Shown here piece by piece: positions 7,312-14,650 of a stretch of 15,909 bases of DNA (position 1 is its first letter; each line of letters opens with the position of its first letter). Below the pieces are notes generated by a model. That model did no database searches, was not told where the DNA came from, and saw only the letters and a program-made list of their open reading frames with translations. The position numbers were made by a program, and so were the translations under genes. The stretch comes from an uncultured Prevotella sp. (GTDB lineage: Bacteria; Bacteroidota; Bacteroidia; Bacteroidales; Bacteroidaceae), in NCBI GenBank assembly GCA_905372445.1, contig CAJPPF010000034.1:1-15909 (forward strand), given 5' to 3'.

Positions 7312-8682
7312 TTATTTCTCTTTAATAGCAAATACGCTGACAGCACCGCAGAGGAGGAATATTCCGCCGATAACCATCATCATAGGTTCGTTTGGTGCGC
7401 CGTTGGCAGCCATAGGCAATGTGTGGAGAATGAAGCCACCGCTTATTGCAGCAACAATCTGTGGCAGGCATATTGTGCCATTGAACAGTCCGAGGTATGT
7501 TCCCATGTGCCCCTTACCCTGAATGGCATTTGTGAGGAGCGTGAAAGGATAGGCAAGTGCTGCAGCCCAAGCACAGCCAATGAGAATCTCGCTGATCCAG
7601 AACCCAGCTTCACTACGGAAGAAATACATTGATATGAATCCGGATGCACCAATGACGAGTGATAGCGAGTAGCCGAACTTTGTGTTTTTTATGTTAGGAA
7701 TGACAATAGCCCAGAGCACTGCGGCTATCGCCTGCACTGCCATAATCTTGCCAAGGAAGTTGCCGGCATTCTGATACTGCTCTGAAGCAGAGTCGAGCAA
7801 ACCGTCTATTACCGGAGTATCGAAGACATTGGCTGCTACGGTGCCGTTGGCATAGGTCCACATAAAAAGGAATGCAGCCCAGCAGAAGAACTGTACCAGT
7901 CCGATCTGCCAGAAAGCGGCAGGAGCCTTTAACAGAAGGGCAATCATTCCAGGTTCGTCGTCCTTTGATTCAGTCTTAGCCTCTTCGCTCTCGTTATATT
8001 CGGCATAGGTCTGCGGATCCCATTCCTTCACCTTTATAACTGTATATATCACACATAATATAAGTATGACGGCACCGATATAGAAAGAATATATCACAGA
8101 GTCGGGCACAATTCCCTTTTCTGCTGTGTTGCTCACCGACATCCATGTCAGCAGGGCAGGAAATACGAATCCTACGACAGAACCTGCATTACAGAGGAAT
8201 GACTGTATTGAATAAGCCTTCTTTTTCTGTTTTTCATTTACCATGTCGCCTACCAACATCTTGAATGGCTGCATTGACATGTTTATGCTTGTGTCGAGAA
8301 ACATAAGCATGGTAAGACCGAATATCATTGTGGCAGAGGCAACGCCCCATACAAGAGTAGTATTGTCAAGATGTAAAGAACCTGCGTTTGGTAACAAACA
8401 CATCACTGCTACAGCAAATGCAGCTCCAATGAACAGGTATGGTATGCGGCGTCCCCAACGGCACCATGTCCTGTCGGAGAACTTGCCTACTAAAGGCTGA
8501 ACAACCATTCCCATCAGTGGTGGGAGAATCCAGAAGAAGCTCAAGGAATGAGGGTCTGCTCCAAGAGTAGAGAATATTCGTGTGATGTTGGCGCTCTGCA
8601 ATGCGTAGGCTATCTGAACGCCGAAAAATCCAAAGCTGAGGTTCCAAAGACCCCAGAAATTCATGTCAGGTTTTTGTTTCAT
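7312..8682 (-). CDS. MFS sugar permease, SLC45/sucrose-transporter-like, probably for maltose or maltodextrin
   Basis: This is a 456-residue polytopic inner-membrane protein of the major facilitator superfamily with about 12 hydrophobic segments. The loop after the second helix reads GKFSDRTWCRWGRR (66-79), preceded by GMVVQPLVG. This combination is typical of the sucrose/SLC45 branch of sugar:cation symporters. A second diagnostic stretch (CWAAFLFMWTYANG, 267-280) opens the second half. A charged acidic loop (about 218-247, rich in Glu, Asp and Lys) separates the two halves. The C-terminal half holds CAWAAALAYPFTLLTNAIQG, again like that family. The substrate is not readable from the sequence; maltose or short maltodextrin is inferred from its position between the regulator and malQ. 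It would carry the products of periplasmic PulA and the SusA-like enzyme inward. Confidence 0.9.
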   Translation of the reverse strand: MKQKPDMNFWGLWNLSFGFFGVQIAYALQSANITRIFSTLGADPHSLSFFWILPPLMGMVVQPLVGKFSDRTWCRWGRRIPYLFIGAAFAVAVMCLLPNAGSLHLDNTTLVWGVASATMIFGLTMLMFLDTSINMSMQPFKMLVGDMVNEKQKKKAYSIQSFLCNAGSVVGFVFPALLTWMSVSNTAEKGIVPDSVIYSFYIGAVILILCVIYTVIKVKEWDPQTYAEYNESEEAKTESKDDEPGMIALLLKAPAAFWQIGLVQFFCWAAFLFMWTYANGTVAANVFDTPVIDGLLDSASEQYQNAGNFLGKIMAVQAIAAVLWAIVIPNIKNTKFGYSLSLVIGASGFISMYFFRSEAGFWISEILIGCAWAAALAYPFTLLTNAIQGKGHMGTYLGLFNGTICLPQIVAAISGGFILHTLPMAANGAPNEPMMMVIGGIFLLCGAVSVFAIKEK

Positions 8683-8705
8683 CGTAATATTGTTGTTTTA
8701 TTATT

Positions 8706-9734
8706 CTATCTTGTACTTTGACGTGTTATAAGGCGTGTCTTTACAATGCGTTTCTCCGTAGAGTCTTTTGGCAATGTCCTTTCTGTCTTGCCAATGAGAA
8801 TCAATGCTGCCTCACGTCCTATCTCCACACCACGTTGTTCTACGGTGGTCAGCGGAGGATCGCAAGCCGTGGCATAATCCGAATTTGTGAAACCGCATAT
8901 TGATATGTCCTGCGGTATTCTGTATCCCATGTGTTTTGCCGTGTTCAGTATGCCGATTGCAGTCTCGTCGTTGACAGCGAAGAATGCGTCGGGGATTATT
9001 TCCTTGTCAAGAATATCCATTACCACTTTCTCTGCATCCGTCCTGTTGTCGCATTCGAAGATAAATTCTTTCTCAACTTTCAGACTGTTGTGAAGTAACG
9101 CATCGCGGTAACCGTTATAACGGTTTTTGGAAATCTCAAGGTTCTTTGGCGACCCGAAATATGCTATGCGGCGGCACCCGGTATTGATGAGATGCTGCAC
9201 GGCATTGAACGCTCCATTGTAATCGTCGACTACTACGCGGCTGGTATTTACTCCCGTACATGTGCGGTCGTAAAATATAAGAGGTATGCCTGCCGAGATG
9301 AGTCTCTCGAAATGGTCGTACTTCTTTGTATCCTTAGCCTGCGATACGATTACACCGCAGACTTTGTTCTCGTAAAACTTCTTACATATCTCTACTTCGC
9401 GCTCATACGTCTCACCACTCTGCGCCACCATGATTGAATAACCCCTTTTTGATGCCTCTTCGTCGATACCGCTAAGGATAGACGAGAAATAGTAGTGGGT
9501 ATACTCCGGAATGATAACACCAATTGTCTTTGTCGGGCGTGTCTTCAACGTACGAAGACTTTCGGCAAGGATGTTGGGAGTGAAGTCATGGGCTTTTGCA
9601 AAAGCCTTAATCTGTTCCTTTTTCTCCTTGCTTATGCGAGGGTTGTCTTTCAAGGCACGTGATACTGTTGCTACAGAAACGCCTATCGCCCGGGCAATAT
9701 CTTTCATCGTGATTGATGTTTCTTCGTTAGCCAT
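8706..9734 (-). CDS. LacI-family transcriptional regulator of the starch/maltose locus
   Basis: This is a DNA-binding regulator of 342 residues with the LacI/GalR layout. The helix-turn-helix (about 9-28, TMKDIARAIGVSVATVSRAL) is followed by a hinge helix (PNILAESLRT, 53-62) and then a periplasmic-binding-protein-like sensor domain that starts IGVIIPEYTHYYFSSIL (71-87). The sensor ends with the usual pattern DISICGFTNSDYA and PPLTTVEQ. It is the first gene of the minus-strand operon and diverges from susC, the usual place for a local regulator. The ATG at 9734 is preferred; Met10 would cut into the helix-turn-helix. The effector is probably maltose or a related oligosaccharide by context, and the sign of regulation cannot be told from sequence. 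The stop is TAG, with 23 bp to the permease gene. Confidence 0.93.
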   Translation of the reverse strand: MANEETSITMKDIARAIGVSVATVSRALKDNPRISKEKKEQIKAFAKAHDFTPNILAESLRTLKTRPTKTIGVIIPEYTHYYFSSILSGIDEEASKRGYSIMVAQSGETYEREVEICKKFYENKVCGVIVSQAKDTKKYDHFERLISAGIPLIFYDRTCTGVNTSRVVVDDYNGAFNAVQHLINTGCRRIAYFGSPKNLEISKNRYNGYRDALLHNSLKVEKEFIFECDNRTDAEKVVMDILDKEIIPDAFFAVNDETAIGILNTAKHMGYRIPQDISICGFTNSDYATACDPPLTTVEQRGVEIGREAALILIGKTERTLPKDSTEKRIVKTRLITRQSTR

Positions 9735-9753
9735 AATAGATATCTTTGTTATG

Positions 9754-9761
9754 CAAAATTA
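9754..9761 (-). promoter_or_regulatory. Candidate -7 box of the lacI-led operon
   Basis: On the minus strand these bases read TAATTTTG, an exact match to the Bacteroidota -7 consensus TAnnTTTG. The lacI start codon lies 20 bp downstream, giving a short leader. The -33 element is weak: the best match is a TTG at 9779-9781 with 17 bp spacing, slightly shorter than usual. Confidence 0.45.
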
Positions 9762-9816
9762 CACTAAATCTCATTCAACAATTCATTTTCGTTTGTTTTA
9801 TATCAACTTTTAATAT

Positions 9817-9828
9817 GCAAACGATTAC
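9817..9828. promoter_or_regulatory. Candidate LacI-family operator between the divergent operons
   Basis: The sequence gcaaacgattac has the central CG step and the symmetric form GnAAnC|GnTTnC expected of LacI/GalR-family sites. Four of six base pairs of each half are symmetric around 9822/9823. Flanking bases extend it to atgcaaacgattacgcat (9815-9832), whose outer ATGC/GCAT arms are also symmetric but about a centre 1 bp to the right. It is the only good site of this kind I see in the 226-bp divergent region. The adjacent LacI-family gene is the obvious candidate binder. Operator identity is inference. Confidence 0.5.
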
Positions 9829-9883
9829 GCATTGAATTTATTGTTTTTGCTCAAAAAAATATATCAGTTTACGGAATACAGAC

Positions 9884-9891
9884 TACCTTTG
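9884..9891 (+). promoter_or_regulatory. Candidate -7 box of the susCDE operon
   Basis: TACCTTTG exactly matches the Bacteroidota -7 consensus TAnnTTTG and is followed by gcacc, a common continuation in this group. No good -33 TTTG lies at the usual distance of about 19-21 bp, which would fit a promoter that needs an activator. The predicted leader before the susC ATG at 9961 is about 65 nt. An 8-bp palindrome caccggtg (9892-9899) lies at the likely transcription start. Confidence 0.55.
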
Positions 9892-9960
9892 CACCGGTGG
9901 AAGAGTCCACATTGTACCTAAATTACAAATTAACTATATAATAACATTTAAATTCAAGAC

Positions 9961-12900
9961 ATGATGAAGCAGGTAAATTTTTTGCCTCTGAGAATGTTGA
10001 CCTTCATTTTTGGTCTCATTCTTTCAACAGGTGCCTTTGCACAGCAGATTACTGTGAATGGCCATGTTAAGGATGGTTCCGGCGAAGACATTATTGGTGC
10101 TACTGTGCGTATTATAGGACAGGACGGTGGCGTTGTGACTGACTTCGATGGAAACTTTACTATCCAAGCTAATCAGGGTGCTACTCTCTCTATTGCCTAC
10201 ATCGGTTATGAGACGGTGACGGTAGCAGCTGCGCCTAATGTAGAGGTTCTCCTAAAGGAAGAGGCTGCAAAGTCTCTTAATGAGATTGTTGTAATAGGTT
10301 ATGGCGTTGCTAAGAAGAACGACCTTACCGGTTCGGTTACGGCAATTAAACCTGACGACAAGAATCACGGTCTGATTACCAATGCTCAGGATATGATGCA
10401 GGGTAAGATTGCCGGTGTAAACGTTACAACAGATGGTGGTGCTCCCGGTACGGGCGCATCTATTCGTATTCGTGGCGGTTCTTCACTGAACGCTTCTAAC
10501 GATCCGCTTATTGTCATTGATGGTCTTGCTATGGACAATCAGGGCGTAAAGGGTCTTTCTAATCCTCTTTCTATGGTAAACCCTAACGATATTGAATCGT
10601 TCACGGTTCTTAAGGATGCTTCTGCAACAGCTATTTATGGTTCGCGCGGTTCTAATGGTGTTATCATCATCACAACAAAGAAGGGTCGCAAGGGAATGAA
10701 ACCACAGGTTTCTTATTCCGGCAATATCTCCTATTCTGTAAAGAAGAAAACCGTTGATGTTCTTAACGCTACAGAGTATCGCAACTTCATAAAGAACTAT
10801 TATGGCGAGGGCTCTGGTGCTTGGAATCTTCTCGGTCAGGCAGATACCAACTGGCAGGAAGAGATTTATCGTCCGGCTGTAAGTGCTGACCACAATGTCA
10901 CTATACAGGGTGGCGCGAAGAATATGCCTTACCGTATCAGTGTGGGCTACACCGACCAGAACGGTATTCTTAAGACTTCTAACTTCCAGCGTACAACTGC
11001 AAGTGTCAGCCTCAATCCTTCTTTGCTTCAGGATCACCTGAAGTTCAACATCAACGGTAAGTTCATGTATGCACACAACCGTTATGCTAATACTGATGCT
11101 ATTTCTTCTGCTACAAGAATGGATCCTACGCATTCAGTTCATGATACAAATGCAAAGTTCAATAACTTCCACGGTTATTTCACATGGACAGACGACGGTA
11201 CTTCACTTGGCAATACTAATTATCCACTCATTGCTAACCGCAACGCTGTCGACAATCCTGTAGCACAGCTTTATGAGAAGAATGACCGTGCAAACTCATT
11301 CGACTATATCGCTAACGTTGAGATTGACTATGCTATTCATGGTTTTGAGGATCTTCACCTTCATGCTAATCTTTCAGGCAACTGGGCTAATGGTCGTCAG
11401 GATACAGACTACTCCACCTGGGGTCCGACAAACTTCTATTATGGCAACACGGGTTACTCGCTTGAGAAGAAGTACAACCTCGTAGGTAGTGCTTACGCTC
11501 AATATATGAAGGACTTTGCGAAGACACAGCATATCAACCTCATGGTTGGTTATGAGATGTCTGACAAAAAGTACTGGGGCGACAGCTTCTACTATCAGCC
11601 AACTCTGAACGTCGGCAAGTCAGAGGCTCAGATTCGTCAGGAGATAGCAAATGGTACTCTTCCTACAGGCAACTCCGTAGGTTCATGGAAGCAGCCAAGC
11701 CGTCTGCAGTCTTATTTTGCTCGTTTCAACTACACAGCATTCGACCGCTACATGCTCACTGCTACATTCCGTGCCGACGGTTCTTCTCGTTTCAGCAAGG
11801 ACAACCGTTGGGGTTACTTCCCATCAGTAGCACTGGCATGGAAGATCAACGAAGAGGCTTTCCTACGAAATGCTACATGGCTCGACGACCTGAAACTTCG
11901 TATCGGATGGGGTAAGACCGGTCAGCAGGACGGTATCTCTAACTTCGCATACCTTGCATCATACAATGTCAATGTGAACAACACCGACGGTCGTTATCCT
12001 TTAAAAGGTGTAAATGACTCCGGTCTTCTCTATCGTCCGGATGCTTACAACAGCAAAATCAAGTGGGAGACAACAACAACTTCAAACATCGGTCTTGACA
12101 TCGCATTATTCCGCAATCGCGTAAGTGCGAGTGTTGATTACTACTATCGCAAGACCACCGACCTTCTGAATATTTCTACAGTAAGTGCAGGTTCAAACTT
12201 CAAGAATCAGGTTCTTTCAAACATCGGTTCACTCGAGAACCGCGGTGTTGAGGCTTCTCTGACAGTTCGCCCTGTTCAGACAAAAGACTGGCAGTGGGAG
12301 GTTTCTGCAAACTTCACATACAACAAGAATAAGATTACCGAGCTTACAGGCGAGTCGGCTGTTGTCACAACAGGTGCTATTCCCGGCACAACTGACCAGA
12401 AGGCTCAGGCACATGCCGTAGGTCGTCCTGCAAATTCATTCTATGTTTTCCAGCAGGTCTACGATGAGGCTGGCAAGCCTGTCGAGGGCGTGTATGTTGA
12501 CCGCAACTCTGATGGTAAGATTACCGATGCTGATCGTTACTTCTACAAGAGCCCTGCAGCTCCATACATCGCAGGTCTGAGCTCTCGTCTGCAGTATAGA
12601 AAATGGGACTTCGGCTTCTCTCTCCGCGCAAGTTTCGACAACTATGTGTTCAACAACGTAGAGGCAGGATTCCGCAATGTTGCTAAGCGTTATGACTCTT
12701 CATTCTCATATCTGCAGAATGCTACTCCTAAATCTATCGAGAACAACTGGCAGACATACGAGTGTATCACTTCCGATCATTTCGTAGAAAATGCAAGTTT
12801 CCTGAAGCTTGACAACGTAACACTCGGTTACTCTTTCAGCAACTGGTTCAAGGGTGGCAGCTATAACGGACTCTCCGGACGTTTGTATCTTGCTGCAACG

Positions 12901-13017
12901 AATGTCTGCACTTTCACGAAATATTCGGGTCTCGACCCTGAAGTCGGCAGTGGTATAGACAGCAATGCTTACCCACGTCCATTCACTCTTCAGATGGGTG
13001 TGAACATAAACTTCTAA
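9961..13017 (+). CDS. susC: SusC-family TonB-dependent outer-membrane oligosaccharide transporter
   Basis: This is an outer-membrane beta-barrel of 1018 residues that imports glucan oligosaccharides using TonB energy and pairs with SusD as its lid. A signal peptide ends at AFA before Gln28. A carboxypeptidase-D-like regulatory domain follows (about 29-98, ITVNGHVKDGSGEDIIGATV, IGYET). The TonB-box-like stretch SLNEIVVIGYGVAKK is at 105-119. The plug domain runs to about 240 and shows IRIRGGSSLNASNDPLIVID (168-187) and SATAIYGSRGSNGVIIITTK (221-240). The barrel ends in the aromatic C-terminus NINF. An EF-hand-like loop DRNSDGKITDAD (847-858) sits in the barrel. No STN domain is present, so direct anti-sigma signalling is unlikely. 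susD starts 20 bp downstream. Substrate is inferred from the neighbouring amylolytic genes. Confidence 0.96.
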   Translation: MMKQVNFLPLRMLTFIFGLILSTGAFAQQITVNGHVKDGSGEDIIGATVRIIGQDGGVVTDFDGNFTIQANQGATLSIAYIGYETVTVAAAPNVEVLLKEEAAKSLNEIVVIGYGVAKKNDLTGSVTAIKPDDKNHGLITNAQDMMQGKIAGVNVTTDGGAPGTGASIRIRGGSSLNASNDPLIVIDGLAMDNQGVKGLSNPLSMVNPNDIESFTVLKDASATAIYGSRGSNGVIIITTKKGRKGMKPQVSYSGNISYSVKKKTVDVLNATEYRNFIKNYYGEGSGAWNLLGQADTNWQEEIYRPAVSADHNVTIQGGAKNMPYRISVGYTDQNGILKTSNFQRTTASVSLNPSLLQDHLKFNINGKFMYAHNRYANTDAISSATRMDPTHSVHDTNAKFNNFHGYFTWTDDGTSLGNTNYPLIANRNAVDNPVAQLYEKNDRANSFDYIANVEIDYAIHGFEDLHLHANLSGNWANGRQDTDYSTWGPTNFYYGNTGYSLEKKYNLVGSAYAQYMKDFAKTQHINLMVGYEMSDKKYWGDSFYYQPTLNVGKSEAQIRQEIANGTLPTGNSVGSWKQPSRLQSYFARFNYTAFDRYMLTATFRADGSSRFSKDNRWGYFPSVALAWKINEEAFLRNATWLDDLKLRIGWGKTGQQDGISNFAYLASYNVNVNNTDGRYPLKGVNDSGLLYRPDAYNSKIKWETTTTSNIGLDIALFRNRVSASVDYYYRKTTDLLNISTVSAGSNFKNQVLSNIGSLENRGVEASLTVRPVQTKDWQWEVSANFTYNKNKITELTGESAVVTTGAIPGTTDQKAQAHAVGRPANSFYVFQQVYDEAGKPVEGVYVDRNSDGKITDADRYFYKSPAAPYIAGLSSRLQYRKWDFGFSLRASFDNYVFNNVEAGFRNVAKRYDSSFSYLQNATPKSIENNWQTYECITSDHFVENASFLKLDNVTLGYSFSNWFKGGSYNGLSGRLYLAATNVCTFTKYSGLDPEVGSGIDSNAYPRPFTLQMGVNINF

Positions 13018-13037
13018 TAATAAAAAGGTATATAACT

Positions 13038-14630
13038 ATGAACTTCATATATAAAAAGAATATCGCTATAGTAGCAGCAATGTTACTTTCCTTAGGAATG
13101 GCATCATGCGATTTCCTTGATATTACTCCTGAAGATCCAAGTACAATCATGACAGTCGATGAGCCTGCTCTCTATACCAAGTGCTATGCCAATATGGCTC
13201 TTGCCGGTCAAGGTGGTGCCAACGGCGACTGCGATATTGATGGTCTCGACGGTGGTACTACGGGTTTCGTGCGTCAGCTGTGGAATGCTAATGAGCTGAC
13301 GACAGATGAGGCTATATGTGCATGGGGCGATACGGGTATTCCTGCATTCAACTTCTCGTCATTCGATGCTTCTCATCCGATGCTACGTGGTTTCTATTAT
13401 CGTCTTTACGCTGGTGTCAGCTACTGTAATCATTATCTCGAGGTATGTGCCGGGGTGAATGCTACCCGCGAGGCAGAGGTGCGTTTACTTCGTTCTCTCT
13501 ACTATTACTATCTGATGGACTGCTTCGGAAATGTGCCTTTCACAACGCGCCTTTCAGCAGAGTCTCCACGGCAGATCAAGCGTGCCGACCTGTTCAAATG
13601 GATTGAAGACGAGGTGAAGGCGATTTCTCCTAACCTCCTTGAGCCAAAGGCTCGCAAGAGTTCTGACGATGGTTATGGTCGTGCAGACAGGGATGCAGCA
13701 AACCTTCTTCTTGCACGTATGTATCTAAATGCAAAGGTTTACACCGGCACCGAACGTTGGGCAGAAGCTAAGGAATATGCAGAAAAGGTGATCAACGGTC
13801 CTCACAAGCTTTTCACCGCAGGTGCTAATGGCTGGTCGGCTTATCAGATGCTGTTCATGGGCGACAATGGTGAGTCTGGTGCATCCGTAGAGGCTATCCT
13901 CCCATTGATGCAGGACGGAAAGACCACAACCTCTTGGGGTACTACTCTCTTCCTTATGGCATCTTGCTGGAAGGCTGATATGGATGTTGAAAAGAATTAC
14001 AACACTATTGAGTTCTGGGCAGGCAACCGCGCTCGCTCACAGTTCGTTGCTAAGTTCTTCCCTAACGGTAACGCTCCTCATGTGGGTGTCAGCGAGATGG
14101 TTGAGATGGCAGGCGACGACCGTGCCCTCCTCTTCGGAAAGGACCGCGAACTCGTTGTGTCAACACCTACAGAATATACTTCCGGTTATGCTGTTGCAAA
14201 GTTCCGCAACACTTACTCAACAGGTGCTGCCGGCAAGAACTCACAGTTCATCGATACCGACTTCTTCCTCATGCGTTCGGCTGAGGCTTATCTCATCGCT
14301 GCCGAGGCTGATGCCCGCATCAATGGTGGGAATACATCTGCTGTAGGTAAAGCTTATATCGATGCTATCCGCAAGCGTGCTCATGCTGTAGTCCGTGCAC
14401 AGTACTCTCTCAGAGACATCCTCGACGAGCGTTCACGCGAGCTTTATTATGAAGGCTTCCGTCGTACCGACCTTGTTCGTTACGGACTGTTCACAAGCGC
14501 AGAGTATGTTTGGGACTGGAAGGGTGGCACACTGTCGGGTGTAGGTGTCCCTGAGACACGTAATATCTTCGCACTCCCTGATGAGGATGTGAATGCAAAT
14601 CCAAACCTAAAGCAGAATCCTGATTATTAA
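13038..14630 (+). CDS. susD: SusD-family surface starch-binding lipoprotein
   Basis: This is a surface lipoprotein of 530 residues that binds glucan and covers the SusC pore. The lipoprotein signal ends MASC with Cys24 as the acylation site. The next residues DFLD are acidic, as in the surface-export signal of Bacteroidota lipoproteins. The conserved N-terminal SusD motif follows (FLDITPEDPSTIMT, 26-39). TPR-like helices include VRLLRSLYYYYLMDCFGNVP (148-167) and DAANLLLARMYLNAK (219-233). The C-terminal SusD family stretch (RSRELYYEGFRRTDLVRYG, 465-483) is intact. Trp96 lies in TTDEAICAWGDTG and falls at the number I recall for the starch-contacting Trp96 of B. thetaiotaomicron SusD, which supports a starch-type ligand. 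Further aromatic candidates are Trp300 and Trp311. Gaps to susC and the susE-like gene are both 20 bp. Confidence 0.95.
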   Translation: MNFIYKKNIAIVAAMLLSLGMASCDFLDITPEDPSTIMTVDEPALYTKCYANMALAGQGGANGDCDIDGLDGGTTGFVRQLWNANELTTDEAICAWGDTGIPAFNFSSFDASHPMLRGFYYRLYAGVSYCNHYLEVCAGVNATREAEVRLLRSLYYYYLMDCFGNVPFTTRLSAESPRQIKRADLFKWIEDEVKAISPNLLEPKARKSSDDGYGRADRDAANLLLARMYLNAKVYTGTERWAEAKEYAEKVINGPHKLFTAGANGWSAYQMLFMGDNGESGASVEAILPLMQDGKTTTSWGTTLFLMASCWKADMDVEKNYNTIEFWAGNRARSQFVAKFFPNGNAPHVGVSEMVEMAGDDRALLFGKDRELVVSTPTEYTSGYAVAKFRNTYSTGAAGKNSQFIDTDFFLMRSAEAYLIAAEADARINGGNTSAVGKAYIDAIRKRAHAVVRAQYSLRDILDERSRELYYEGFRRTDLVRYGLFTSAEYVWDWKGGTLSGVGVPETRNIFALPDEDVNANPNLKQNPDY

Positions 14631-14650
14631 TCTAATAAGGTAATAGAATA

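Noticed and set aside
7072..7632. 186-codon plus-strand open frame across the malQ/permease junction
   Set aside because: It overlaps the ends of two well-supported minus-strand genes, and its product has no recognisable domain.
9892..9899. Palindrome caccggtg as a second operator
   Set aside because: It is only 8 bp long and lacks the half-site form of LacI-family operators. It is noted only as a feature near the likely transcription start.
10483..11133. 216-codon minus-strand open frame inside susC
   Set aside because: It is antisense to the plug and early barrel of SusC, which carry clear conserved motifs.
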